The notes beneath the pieces are model-generated. The model saw only the letters and a list, made by a program, of their open reading frames with translations, had not been told where the DNA came from and did not search any database. Shown in pieces: positions 47,751 to 59,900 of a stretch of DNA of 64,000 nucleotides. Made by a program: the position numbers and the translations under genes. Within the stretch, counting starts at the first letter, position 1, and every line of letters starts with the position of its first letter. Source of the DNA: Cranoglanis bouderius (taxonomy: Eukaryota; Chordata; Actinopteri; Siluriformes; Cranoglanididae); assembly GCA_023630585.1 (NCBI GenBank), contig CM042548.1, forward strand, positions 7,995,527-8,059,526, read 5' to 3'.

Positions 47751-49325
47751 ACAGGTGCATTTCAATAAATTAGAATGTCGTGGAAAAGTTCATTTATTTC
47801 AGTAATTCAACCCAAATTGTGAAACTTTTGTATTAAATAAATTCAATGCACACAGACTGAAGTAGTTTAAGTCTTTGGTTCTTTTAATTGTGATGATTTT
47901 GGCTCACATTTAACAAAAACCCACCAATTCACTATCTCAACAAATTAGAATATGGTGACCTGCCAATCAGCTAATCAACTCAAAACACCTGCAAAGGTTT
48001 CCTGAGCCTTCAAAATGGTCTCTCAGTTTGGTTCACTAGGCTACACAATCATGTAGAAGACTGCTGATCTGACAGTTGTCCAGAAGACAATCATTGACAA
48101 GGAGGGTAAGCCACAAATATTCATTGCCAAAGAAGCTGGCTGTTCACAGAGTGCTGTATCCAAGCATGTTAACAAAGTTGAGTGGAAGGAAAAAGTGTGG
48201 AAGAAAAAGATGCACAACCAACCGAGAGAACCGCAGCCTTATGAGGATTGTCAAGCAAAATTGATTCAAGAATTTGAGTGAACTTCACAAGGAATGGACT
48301 GAGGCTGGGGTCAAGGCATCAAGAGCCACCACACACAGACGTGTCAAGGAATTTGGCTACAGTTGTCGTATTCCTCTTGTTAAGCCACTCCTGAACCACA
48401 GACAACATCAGAGGCGTCTTACCTGGGCTAAGGAGAAGAAGAACTGGACTGTTGCCCAGTGGTCCAAAGTCCTCTTTTCAGATCAGAGCAAGTTTTGTAT
48501 TTCATTTGGAAACCAAGGTCCTAGAGTCTGGAGGAAGGGTGGAGAAGCTCATAGCCCAAGTTGCTTGAAGTCCAGTGTTAAGTTTCCACAGTCTGTGATG
48601 ATTTGGGGTGCAATATCATCTGCTGGTGTTGGTCCATTGTGTTTTTTGAAAACCAAAGTCACTGCACCCGTTTACCAAGAAATTTTGGAGCACTTCATGC
48701 TTCCTTCTGCTGACCAGCTTTTTGAAGATGCTGATTTCATTTTCCAGCAGGATTTGGCACCTGCCCACACTGCCAAAAGCACCAAAAGTTGGTAATATGA
48801 CCATGGTGTTGGTGTGCTTGACTGGCCAGCAAACTCACCAGACCTGAACCCCATAAAGAATCTATGGGGTATTGTCAAGAGGAAAATGAGAAACAAGAGA
48901 CCAAAAAATGCAGATGAGCTGAAGGCCACTGTCAAAGAAACCTGGGCTTCCATACCACCTCAGCAGTGCCACAAACTGATCACCTCCATGCCACGCCGAA
49001 TTGAGGCAGTAATTAAAGCGAAAGGTGCCCCTACCAAGTATTGAGTACATGTACAGTAAATGAACATACTTTCCAGAAGGCCAACAATTCACTAAAAATG
49101 ATTTTTTTATTGGTCTTATGAAGTATTCTAATTTGTTGAGATAGTGAATTGGTGGGTTTTTGTTAAATGTGAGCCAAAATCATCACAATTAAAAGAACCA
49201 AAGACTTAAACTACTTCAGTCTGTGTGCATTGAATTTATTTAATACACGAGTTTCACAATTTGAGTTGAATTACTGAAATAAATGAACTTTTCCATGACG
49301 TTCTAATTTATTGAGATGCATCTGT
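47751..49325 (+). mobile_element. Tc1-type transposon with long IR/DR ends
   Basis: 1575 bp between TA dinucleotides. The terminal inverted repeats are about 200 bp (47751-47952 and 49124-49325). Each contains an outer and an inner copy of a direct repeat (TTCAATAAATTAGAATG outer, CTCAACAAATTAGAATATGG inner), the layout of the Sleeping Beauty group. It contains a broken transposase gene. Confidence 0.92.
48015..49044 (+). pseudogene. Tc1-family transposase pseudogene
   Basis: The frame opens at 48015 (paired/HTH region, including EAGCSQSAVSKHVNKVEWK). A stop interrupts it early (TAG at 48054-48056), and it then shifts frame before 48240. The DDE domain at 48274-48795 shows KVLFSDQSKFCISFGN (first D kept, usual SDES is SDQS), then FQQDLAPAHTA (second D). 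A TAA at 48793-48795 interrupts before VLDWPANSPDLNPIKNLWG, where the catalytic E is a K. Ends KAKGAPTKY then TGA. At least four lesions make it inactive. Family identity is clear from the DDE blocks. Confidence 0.9.
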
Positions 49326-49497
49326 GTGTATATATATATTTATATATATATTTATATATATATATATATACAACTTAGAATAGCCTAAGTTAATTTGCTG
49401 GCCTTAGCTGGTTTAGGTGGGTTCCCATCATGGTCTAGCTGGATGGTTAACAGGCGTTAGCTGGTCTCCCAGCCTGACCAACTACAACCAGCCTGTA
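49326..49497. other. Spacer with AT-rich simple sequence
   Basis: TATATATATTTATATA-type sequence directly beside the Tc1 right end (49326-49370). Nothing else recognised. Confidence 0.5.
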
Positions 49498-49911
49498 CAC
49501 TCCTGGGCCCAAAAGCATTTAATGGTCTTAACAACAAATCATTGGTCAGAAAATTAGCAAGAATTAAACAAATGCACTCCTGAGACCTCCTGTGTCACCA
49601 TTTGCTTGTTTACTTTTGCTGCAGTTAACTGTTTGGGGAAAAGCTAAAAGCAGGGAAATTTAGTCTTATCGTACGCAAAGGTAAAATCATGCTAATGATA
49701 AAAAATGTTTGATGTAAAATTCAAACTAACACATGCCTGGGTATTCAAAATGAAAATAAAGTAAAAACAACAACAACAATAATAAAAAGCTGTCCACAAG
49801 ATTACCCACAAGGCTTAAACATATAAGGAAATCAAAGGGAAATGTTATCCTATACTAAGTTATTTCCTGACCAATGATTTGTTATTAAAAGCTTAATATT
49901 TTGCCCCCCCC
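49498..49911. mobile_element. Palindromic MITE (Tc1-like ends), copy 2, truncated
   Basis: TGTACACTCCTGGGC start and GGTCTTAACAACAAATCATT, then TTAGCAAGAATTAAACAAAT. In reverse complement it matches 4111-4594 as a whole. The right end breaks off in a C run (TTTTGCCCCCCCC). Confidence 0.7.
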
Positions 49912-50669
49912 GAGACTGTAAGTGTCCAAATCTACTATCAGCCATCATACTTGCCCAGCTAGAATTAGCCTGTGAGCGTCCAAAATATCTCTGAAACCAT
50001 TAAACCTGACCAGCTAGAACGAGCTTTTCCCAGAGAAGGGCCTCGTTGTTTACAAAATGGCGCCCTCTAGTTTTTAATATGAGTAAATGACCTGCTGTTC
50101 ATCTTCGCATGGTTTATGACACAGGTTCCAGTGTATACAGTACACCTGTGGTGTTAAAATCGTGTTAAAACGTGAAATAACATATAAAATGTCTAAAAAT
50201 CATTAAATTTCACATGTGAAAGTGATTAATCAAGATTGTTTGACTTTTCTGTGAGGGTTTTGACATGATCTTAATTGCATAATGACACGAACTAAGCAAT
50301 TTAATTCTACAATCATAAAAAAACCTTTTTTTTCCCTTTTTTTTTTACTTGTTTATCTGAATTTCTTAAATGAAGGCATACAATAGTGTTTTTTTTTGTT
50401 GTTTTTTTTAAATCTCTTTTTATATCTCAGCCAGGTGTATTAAGGAACATTCATGTGTTTTTTATTGTTCATATTCTATTTATAGAAATTACAACAAAAA
50501 TATAACCTCATTTAAAGGCATCCAGATGGTCACTGTGGATAATGTATTAAAGGGTCATAGTGATATGGACATATATTACAAGATATTTACACACATTTAT
50601 GCATAAATCCTCTTCCTGGTAACACAAAAAATTATATGTTGCAAAACTGGTGTATGGTTACAGTATCTA
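49912..50669. other. Non-coding stretch
   Basis: AT-rich, with several poly-T runs (50328-50347, 50389-50409). No gene or element recognised. Confidence 0.4.
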
Positions 50670-52190
50670 CAACCCCAATTCTGAAAAAGTTGGAACAGTA
50701 TGGAATATGCTAATAAAAACAAAGAGGAATGATTTGTAAATGTGCTTTAACTTGTATTTAAACAAAAAATGTTCAAAGACAAGGTATTTGATGTTTTACC
50801 TAATCAGATGCATAGTTTTTTGAAGATAAACATTTATTTTGAAATTGACACATGCAACATGTTCCAAAAAAGTTGGGACGGGGCAATTTAGGACTAATAG
50901 AGATGTGACAAGTTGAAATAAGCAGATGATGTGAAACAGATGAGGCAATCATCTAATCATAGTATATAAGGAGGCTCCAAAAAAGGCCTAGTACTTCAAG
51001 AGCAAGGATGGGTCGAGGCTCGCCAATCTGCCAACAGATGCGTCAGCGAATAATCCAACACTTTGAGAACAACATTCCCCAAAGACAAATTGGTAGGATT
51101 TTGGGCATTTCACCTTCTACAGTGCCCAATATAATTAAAAGATTCAAGGAATCCAATCAAATCTTGGTGCGTAAAGGGCAAGGCCAAAAAGGCGCGTGAT
51201 CTCCGATCCCTCAGACGTCACTGTATTAAAAACCGTCATGAGTCTGTAATGGATATCCTGACATGGGGAATACTTTGGTAAATCTTTGTCAGTGAACACC
51301 ATCCGCCGCTGCATCCACAGATGCAAGTTAAGGCTTTACTATGCAAGGCAGAAGCCATACATCAACACTGTCCAGAAGCGCCGTCGACTTCTCAGGGCTC
51401 GGTCTCATCTGAGATGAACAGTAGCACAGTGGAATCATGTTTTGTGGTCTGACTAGTCAACATTTCAAATAGTTTTAGGACAAAACAATCGCCGTGTTCT
51501 CCAGGCCAAAGAGGAAAAGGGCCATCCAAGTTGTTATAAGCGTCAGGTCCAAAAGCCAGTGTCTGTCATGGTATGGGGGCGTGTCAGTGTACATGGCATG
51601 GGTAACTTGCACATCTGTGAAGGAACCATTAATGCAGAAAGATATGTACACATTTTGGAGCAACATATGCTGCCATCCAGAGCAGGACAACGCCAAACCA
51701 CATTCTGCCCAGATTACAGGCGCATGGTTGCATAAGCAGAGAGTGCGGGTGCCAGCATGGCCGGCCTGCAGTCCTGACCTGTCTCCGATTGAGATTGTGT
51801 GGCGCATTATGAAGCACAAAATAAGGCAACGAAGGCCCTGTACAGTCGCACAGCTGAAGAAATGCATAATGGACGAATGGGGAAAATTCTGCTTGCTAAA
51901 CTTAACCAGCGGGTGTCTTCAGTGCTCAAACGCTTAATAAGTGTTATTAAAAGAAAAGGTGATGTTACACAGTCGACTGTCCCAAATTTTTTGGAGTGTG
52001 TTGCAGTCATCAGATTTGAAATGAGTGTATATTTTCAAAAATAAATTAAATTCGCAAAGTAAGACATCAAATAATGTGTTAATAATGTGTTTTCAATATA
52101 GTACAGGGTGAATTGAATTTTCAAATGAATCTTTTTGTTTGTTCTTTTGCATTTTCCATTCTGTCCCAACTTTTTCAGAATTGGGGTTGT
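50670..52190 (+). mobile_element. Second Tc1-type transposon, short terminal repeats
   Basis: 1521 bp. Ends CAACCCCAATTCTGAAAAAG and its exact complement CTTTTTCAGAATTGGGGTTG, about 24-25 bp, followed inward by further AAGTTGGGAC-type repeats (50872, 52164). It carries a transposase pseudogene and a TATA-like GTATATAAGG at about 50961. Confidence 0.88.
51008..51985 (+). pseudogene. Tc1-like transposase pseudogene
   Basis: The N terminus is intact from ATG 51008: MGRGSPICQQMRQRIIQHFE, then QRQIGRILGISPSTVPNIIK (helix-turn-helix). The frame is lost after about 51196. In the DDE domain the block WSD-stop-STFQI (about 51450) has a TAG where the usual Glu follows the first catalytic Asp. Later the frame with QDNAKPHSAQITGAWLHKQR and WPACSPDLSPIEIVWRIMKH (second D and final E kept) is joined to MLPS by an internal deletion of about 25-30 bp at 51670. 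Ends near SVIKRKGDVTQ. Inactive. Confidence 0.85.
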
Positions 52191-53691
52191 GTTGGGGCCT
52201 CATTTATCAACGAACAAATGCATTTGTTAACAGTTCACAGGAGCATTCACACCAGAAATGTGGTATTCATGAGATTCTAGTTACTTATAAACATTTGTAT
52301 CCTATGACAGCTCCTGAGTTTGTGTAAATTTATGTTATGATGTCAAGTGATAGGCTTCAAATCTAATAGCAAATTTACTATTTAAAATGACTGTAAAATG
52401 AAACAAATCCATAAAATAAGACAAATTTGACTAACCTATCGATTAAGACAAAAGTACTGTCACCGTATTAAAGTTGGAACAATTAATATGTCTGTGGTGG
52501 CTGAGCTGCATTACAAGTGCTGTGTTAGGAGGTACTCAATCACCGCTTAGTTGTCATTTTGTCATTTTCAGCTCTCTGTGAGCTTTTATGGAGCATTGTG
52601 GTCATGATAAATGTAAATCACGGCTGTGCCGTGAATATTCTTGGTAGTTTATGGGTGACTGGCATTTATCAGCATGTGTACGTGTAAATCTGGCAGGAAT
52701 TTTTTGTAGGAAAAAAATTACACAACTTTGCCAAGCGAATGATAAATGAGGCCCGATGCCAATATTGGATTTCAGGTGGCAGACAACATGATGATAAGTG
52801 AGAATTGGGCTGCCTTTTGTTTTCAGAGCAGCCATCCGAACACTTTCTGAGTGATTTCTAGTGCGAAAATACACCACACTTCAAGAACATACTGGCATGT
52901 GGAATTGCTGATGGCAGGCACTGTGAATAGTGAAACCCATCCAGATACAAAATTACTTACCAGACAATATTATTTTCCTTTACCATGTCTTCAGTCATTA
53001 TATAAGGCTGGGTTTTAGTTAGAGGTTGATTTCAAAGTATGGAAAAGAAATATCAGCTAAGGCCAAATGAGTTTTTTGGCTCGTAAAGGGATGGTCATTA
53101 TTTGTATTGATCAGACAATATCACAAACATTTCATGTTTTATTTATTTACCGACTGTCCGTTCCATTATTTAATGTTTATTGCTATGTTAGGTGTCTGAT
53201 ATTGCTTTAAGAATTGAAAAGTGAATGTGCTCCAATTAACATAGCAATAAATGAACCAGAAGCCACTTCACAACATGACCCCCACTTTTGTCTGTTACTT
53301 CCATTATTTTCTGCTACTTCCTAATGTAATATGATATGTCTGATTTCAGTGAGACATTTTATTTCATTTTATTAGCGATATTCAGTATGTGTGGTGGCCT
53401 GGGAAAACCTGTGGCTGAATTTGGGCAAAATTGCATTTTGTGTCAGCTTTACATTTTTTCATCACATTGGGAAAGGAGCTAATTTTACACACACAGCTGT
53501 AAAAACAGTCAGTCTGCCTAACCTTATTAGCTAAGTATGATATCCTCACACAGGGCTGTATTCAAAATTTGGTGAATAAAACATTATGTAAATATTTACA
53601 AGGGGAACGTTATCCATTTTTCTGAGACAGTTTACACAGCTGTTTTTTCTGGGTGTGGCATTCAGATTAAACAAATCATCTGCTTATACTT
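52191..53691. other. Intergenic stretch
   Basis: No gene, RNA or transposon recognised in this AT-rich sequence. Confidence 0.4.
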
Positions 53692-54214
53692 ACATTATAT
53701 GGCCAAAAGTACAGTATTTGGACACCTGACTATCACACCCAATATGTGGGTCTTCTCCAAACTGTTGCCACAATGTTGGAAGCACACAATTGTACAGAAT
53801 ATCTGCATTCTGTAGCTTTACAATTTCCCCTCACTGGAAAGGGGCCCAAACCTTTCAGCATGACAAAGGTGCCCTGGTGCACAAAGCGAGCTCCATGAAC
53901 ACAGGGTTTGTCAAGATTGTGGTGTAAGAACTTGAGTGGCCTGCACAGAGCCCTTTCCTCAACCCCACTGAACACCTTTGGGATGAACTGGAACACTGAC
54001 TGCACCCCAGGTCTCCTCACCCAACATCATTACCTGACCTCACTAATGCTCTTGTGGCTGAATGAGCACAAATCCCCACAGCTACGCTTCAAAATCTAGT
54101 GGAAAGCCTTCCCTGAACAGTGGAGGTTATTATAACAGCAAAATGGGGACTAAATCTGGAACAGGATGTTCAAAAAGCACATATGGTTGTGATGGCCAGG
54201 TGTCCATATAGTGT
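53692..54214. mobile_element. Non-autonomous Tc1/mariner-like element, sister of 81-506
   Basis: Inverted ends (ATATGGCCAAAAG...TTGGACACCTGAC and GGCCAGGTGTCCATATAGTG) and the same interior (CTCGAGTGGCCTGCACA-like block, ATCTAGTGGAAAGCCTTCCC). Slightly longer than the copy at the left edge and also without an intact transposase. Confidence 0.75.
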
Positions 54215-54939
54215 AGTTCACAGCTCCAAGGTTGCCAGATTTATCTTGAGTACAAATGTCCAAGACAGGGGTCTTCAGTAGTAGCTTTTTTCAAAAAAAA
54301 TTTTTTTATTAAAGACGCTGATTTTAATGGGATGACAACATTAATTAATTAATAGTGTCATATTTATGCATTTAATGTTGGTCTCAAATGGTATTCCATA
54401 GTTTTCTGAGTGTATTTGCAGCCCAAGACATACATTCCAGCATGACATGATTGTGGTTATATCAAACGGTCAGACAGTGGTTCCGGATTTACTCCTTTTT
54501 GTACTACTCCATGTCATGCAAGAAAAATGGGCTTAAGTCTGCATTACTCAATTCCATTATCCAAATGCATTATTAAACAAATCCTTACTACAGCATGTGT
54601 GAATAACTCAACTCTGAATATGGTCCGCAGTGACTGTCACACTTTTATCAAGTTGTTGGATAGTTACATACTATAGTGAATTAAGTATAAGCCTAATAAA
54701 TTCAGATACTGACTGTCAGAATGTCTGCATTGGAGTCAAAATAGAATCATTAAATGCGATTTTCTCTGTTTTCACTTTTGGGGAGTGGCCAGATTTAAAA
54801 AGGCTAAAACTTTACTTTTGGTAGAGATACATACAAAAGAGAAACGTATTTCAGCCCAGAAAAGTCGAAATTCTTATAGTAGAAAATGTCACAGTGTGTT
54901 TTCCAAGACCGCGACACATTAACATGCACATTAAGACGT

Positions 54940-54998
<59 letters not shown>

Positions 54999-55021
54999 AA
55001 CTGTGTGCTTTGACTCGGTGG
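54215..55021 (-). other. hepacam: hepacam 3' UTR and flank
   Basis: Downstream of the hepacam stop codon. Holds a (CT)n microsatellite at 54943-54988 (GA-rich in the transcript) and no further coding homology. A possible poly(A) signal on the minus strand is at about 54305. The true 3' end is not determined. Confidence 0.4.
54943..54988. repeat. (CT)n microsatellite, probably in hepacam 3' UTR
   Basis: 23 CT units. Confidence 0.95.
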
Positions 55022-55324
55022 TTAAATGCGGCTGTGAATGCTAGTCTCGTTTACAGTCGACTGTTCCTCCGTGTGTGAGGGGGTGGGGCCTGTAGCCGAA
55101 GGGTGGGGCTTTCGTGTTAAGCTTCGCATGTGTGGTGAAGACGCCATAGCCATGGTGGCAGTTGGAGTTGTGGGAGGAGAGGGAACAGGAGTGCGAGGGT
55201 ATCTTCTTCCTGAGTAGGTATATGCATCTGGAGAGGAGAATGTGCTGGGATAGCAAGGTGGACTGTGTGGATCCAAAGGGTGAATGTAGTTACATGGCTC
55301 CTCATCTTGTTCTTCAGCAAAGTC
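55022..55324 (-). CDS. hepacam: hepacam last coding exon
   Basis: 100 codons plus TAA at 55022-55024. Begins DFAEEQDEEPCNYIHPLDPH and contains TYSGRRYPRTPVPSPP, like the human SARRYPRSPARSP segment, then a Ser/Thr/Pro-rich tail ending ETSIHSRI. Acceptor TTCTGTAG. The codon read as an initiator at 55276 is an internal Leu (TTG). Confidence 0.9.
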   Translation of the reverse strand, partial: DFAEEQDEEPCNYIHPLDPHSPPCYPSTFSSPDAYTYSGRRYPRTPVPSPPTTPTATMAMASSPHMRSLTRKPHPSATGPTPSHTEEQSTVNETSIHSRI

Positions 55325-56853
55325 CTACAGAAAATATTAAAATACAATCAGCCAACCTAAAGGGAGTGGTGTAGCTATCCTTACATTTAAAATGTAAAGC
55401 AATTCGGCTCTAACAGTTCTGGAAGACATTTTTACTTACTGTTTCCTTCAGAACATATAAACCACCTGGGCCTTTACGAGTATGGTAGCTCCTTCCTGGC
55501 ACAATATCAACTGCAACTACAAAGTATGGATGTGTATTGTTAATGCTTATTTGGTAACACTTTTAATGTCAGGATGACATAAAACGTGACCAGAAATAAG
55601 TAACATTGATATACACGATCAGGCTGAAACATCATATTTACGAGTTGAACGCACCTGAACGCCACCACAGAGTCATAATTACGAGTGGGAAACTCGGGAT
55701 TTTCTTTGAGCTCAGAGTTTCCCAGTTGGGGGGCGTGTCAGCAAGAAAACATGGTGGAATCAATGGATGCAACGTCTGTAGTTGACGGTAAATTTGTTGA
55801 AATTGAATGTTTACTCTTCTCAGAAGCTGATTTCAGTTATTGTGTGTTTTGTTTATGCAGCAAGTTGAAATACAAGCAAATTGGTTTACATTTAAGGACC
55901 TATAGAAGAGAAATGGTTGGATTTGCGATGCTACGTGAGCATTTTGTTTATAGAATGAGAGATAATAAAAGTAAAATATAAACCACACTACTTATGGATA
56001 TTTAGCAATGACATGTCTTTGTCAGGATTTTTTATTTACAATAAAACAAGCTAATTGCCTGCACAAAATACGATAGTGTTGTACAGTTACGATATAATAT
56101 GTAACAATAAAGCTTACAGTGGCTTCATAAATTGATTAAAAACATAAAAAAATCAAGACACACCTGATGTGCATTCTTTGTTCTTTATTTTCTAGAAGTA
56201 AAGTTAAAAAACCTTGCTGTATTTTCTTGTAGTTAATTAAGAGAAGGTATACCAACATCTTGCTCCAACCAAAGTGACTTGAACACACCTGACATCGTAA
56301 TTACGACTTTATTTAAAAAAAAAAAAAAAAAAAAGACACACAAAGTGTATCTATATTAAACATATATTAAATATGTTTAATATTTATGACAGCTGAAGCC
56401 TGTCAGAATTAGCCTGTATAAATGTAGGTTTACGTCAGTTGTCTTGAAGGACCTGTGTAGGGGACATGTAGCCCTATAAACGCTATTATTATGAAGTGTT
56501 CATTCTTCTAAATGAAGGAATATACAAATAAATGCATTGTTACTGAAATGAAATATTTCCGTATGCGTGATGTTTAGAATTCATTTGCCCATGAAATAGA
56601 ATTGTTTAAAATGATTGAAATCTTGAGATGTTACCTTCATGATTGCCATTGCTCTGCTCTACATTTAGCCTGTTCTGCATGACAGGCTGTTGCCTTTTTC
56701 TACAAAATCAGATCAACAGATGAGCTTTGTTAATAGCAAATAAGCAAACAGGTCACATATCTGCCGCAGTGGCAAAATAAAGCCAGTAACTTTTCAGCAT
56801 TTCAGCAGGTTTGTTGGCAACAATTTACTAAAAGGTCCACACAAATAAGCATA

Positions 56854-56933
<80 letters not shown>

Positions 56934-59900
56934 AAAGGGGGAACGCATGTAAGGTGTTAATTACGGTTGTGTTATTTGTGTAGTAAAGCTCACATTAGAC
57001 ACTTGTAAAATGTTTATTCGCTATTGATAAGTTTAATGTGAACACTCTTCCCTCTCTGTTCCCTTGTTAACACTTTTTCCTCCTTTCCTCCTTTGTGAAC
57101 AACTTTTCCTCTTTGTTCCTCTGTTAACTCTTCCCAACCAGGTACAGACAGATAAAGCCCCTCACCATTTGCGCACATTTACATACCTTCCCAAATAACA
57201 TCTGCTTGCATTCCATGACTTCCTGAATACCATATTTGGAGTTGTTCCTGTCTTACATTGTGTAACAAACTTTAAAGACGGGCAAGGAGGAGGCGGGAAC
57301 CGGCTGAACATAAATACAAGTTTAATGATAAATGAAACTCAAACCTAAAATAAAACACACAAATGGAACACAAAGTGCACGTGCATCTCTCTCCCTCTCC
57401 CCGGCGCTTCCAGCCGGTCCTTTATCTCTCTCTCTCTCTCCCCTGATTAGACAAATCAGTGCCAGGTGTGCATCCTCACAGCCTGGCCACTCCCTCCTCC
57501 TCGTAACACACTGATATGCTTCCTGTTCTATGCAAATATGCCTTTCCCCCCAGCCAATCAATAGTTAACCCATCGTCTCTGTTTTGTGTCAAGCACGATA
57601 TATACTCTGCCTTGTCTTTGAAAAAAGAGAGATCTTGCCATTTGAACTTTGTATGTCTGTGTGTGATTTGGCAAACTCTCCCAAGGCCTTGGTATGGGAA
57701 GTGTGTATCAGGGCGAGGGCGCCTTCTTTTTGTGTGCTTTCGTTTTCTCTCTTTTTAAGAATCGCAACCCAAGGTTCATAAATCCTAATAGTTTTCTGGG
57801 GGCTAGTTCCGGGATATCGATTCAAATCCTAACAGCTATATATTAGTCGTTATTCAAAACGAACTTTACTACTACATAACTAGACATGCAAAAATGACTA
57901 ATAACTGCATTATTAGTTGTCATAATTATTGAAATACTAATGTAAATTAATTTCTTATAATACTTATGAATTATAATTGTTCATATTAGACCTTTAGGTT
58001 CTAGGGAGTGTCAAGTGACCCATGTTTATTGAAAACATCTTACTTTTTTAGTCCATAAATAGTGATATTAATAGTGATAGTCACTAGACACTGCCTAGAA
58101 CCTATAGGTGTAACATGAACATTTAGGTTATTAATTCATGCAAGTTTTTAATATTAAAGTCTTTAATAATATAGTGTTTATCGCACATTGTCACAACTAA
58201 TAATTACTCATTTTTACCGAACAGATGTCGAGTTATGTATCAATATAGGTTGTGATGATTAAAGACTACATAGTGAATAAAACTTTTACAAGTGTCTAAT
58301 TTGAGCTTTATTATTCAAATAACAGGACCTTAATTAACCTCTTATATGTGTTCCTTAAAAAATAAAGTGTCACCATTATCACATATAGTAATACTACTAA
58401 TGCTTCCATAATGATGAATTAGTACATGCACTAACTCTTAATGCAGGAAGAAATAATGAAGCATATGCATTAACCTCTGAGTCATGTACATGAATATCTA
58501 GTAATAATGGAAACTGTTGAGTATTAACATCTTGTTAAGTTATTCTGTTAATTAATACTGTGATGTTCAGTAGTAATAAAAGATTATTGGCAGAGGGCAG
58601 TGTAGGTTAACCCAAATTATAGGCTATTAAGTAACACGGGAGAGTTCGCAATTTGAAGCCAGCACCACTAAAAAGCTGCTTTGAGATCACTTTTATTGTT
58701 ATAAAAATTGGTGTGATGACAATCTTGCATTCCACTCAAGCATACCATGGGTGAAAACTGGAACAATATGTATATTTCATTGGTATTATATGTAATATAT
58801 CCTGTGTTAAGGTTTAGATTTAAAATTGGAGGAGTAGGAAAAAAATATAAAATGTCTCAAATTGCCTGAACGTTCAATATAGCATTATAATTTGGGTTAA
58901 AATTCATTGTTTCCAAACACACCCTTCATAATCTTTATTAATCCTTCATACGTATTTGTGTACCTTTTAGTAAAATGTTACACCGCCCTGCATCAGATTT
59001 GCTGAATAGGATCTGATAGTTGTTTCTTATTAATACTTAGATGCTGAGTCCAGATATGCTGTTAGTTTTGCTCTAGAACATCACAACTTTTCACAAAGCC
59101 TGATGTCCAGTGAAGAGCTTTTTTGCCTAAGATAGACCATAAACGTTAGAGCTATTGCCAGATACACTGCCACCAACACAAGAAACACTATGTTTATGTA
59201 CAAAAGGTGAGCAACATTTATCACTTTTCTTCTCATTAGCCCTTATATGAATGCTAGGCACACTTACATGCACACAAAACTCCTGATTTCAGGGATTTAT
59301 AATGACCAGTGAAAGACGGAAATGCGAGCATAGCCCAGATGATTTCTGCTACATCTGTGGGTGTTTTGCAACATCCAAACAATGGCAGAAAATTACAGAC
59401 TTTGTAAAAAAGGCATATTCAGCATATTTTGGAATGAATCTGGGTGACCAGGACAAACCATGGTAGATGGAATGTGAACATGATGGCTGACTACTGCTGG
59501 TGCCTTCAGAGAGATTGTCAAGAAGTCAGCCATTCCAGAAAATCCCTCAAAAGGAAGTTCACTCCTTAAGCACTCTGCATATCATTATAAAGTTCGTCTT
59601 TTGAAATAGCTTCATTTAGAGATTTTCACAAACATTTCACAGACTATTTGTCTGCTGTTCATGTTGTAAACAAGTGTCATGTTTTGTGTGCCTATTGTTG
59701 TCATTAATAAATAATAATAGTGAAATTTGACAGCTTCTACCTTTTTAAATAAAACCCTGAAAGCAATATAAATTTAGCAAAATTATAAAAACTTCATTCT
59801 TATTTTGTGGGAAAACAGTACGTGATAGGGAATTTTCAGTGGCATATTTGAACTCAGCATGACCAAAATAGGCAAAAACAAGTGTGATTTGCAAAACAGC

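Larger units (their letters stand above)
56933..58372. mobile_element. Long palindromic MITE in hepacam intron 3 (host of nested LTR insertions)
   Basis: Arms of about 320 bp mirror each other around about 58050. Left: GTTAATTACGG...TTAGACACTTGTAAAATG, then after an interruption ACATAACTAGACATGC...TTAGGTTCTAGGGAGTGTC. Right: the complements, ending TGTTATTTG/AAGGAACACAT near 58330-58355. The left arm is interrupted by 57025-57834. Confidence 0.75.

Noticed and set aside
55685..55981. 98-codon plus-strand frame in a hepacam intron
   Set aside because: No domain recognised and it lies antisense within an intron; kept only as non-coding.
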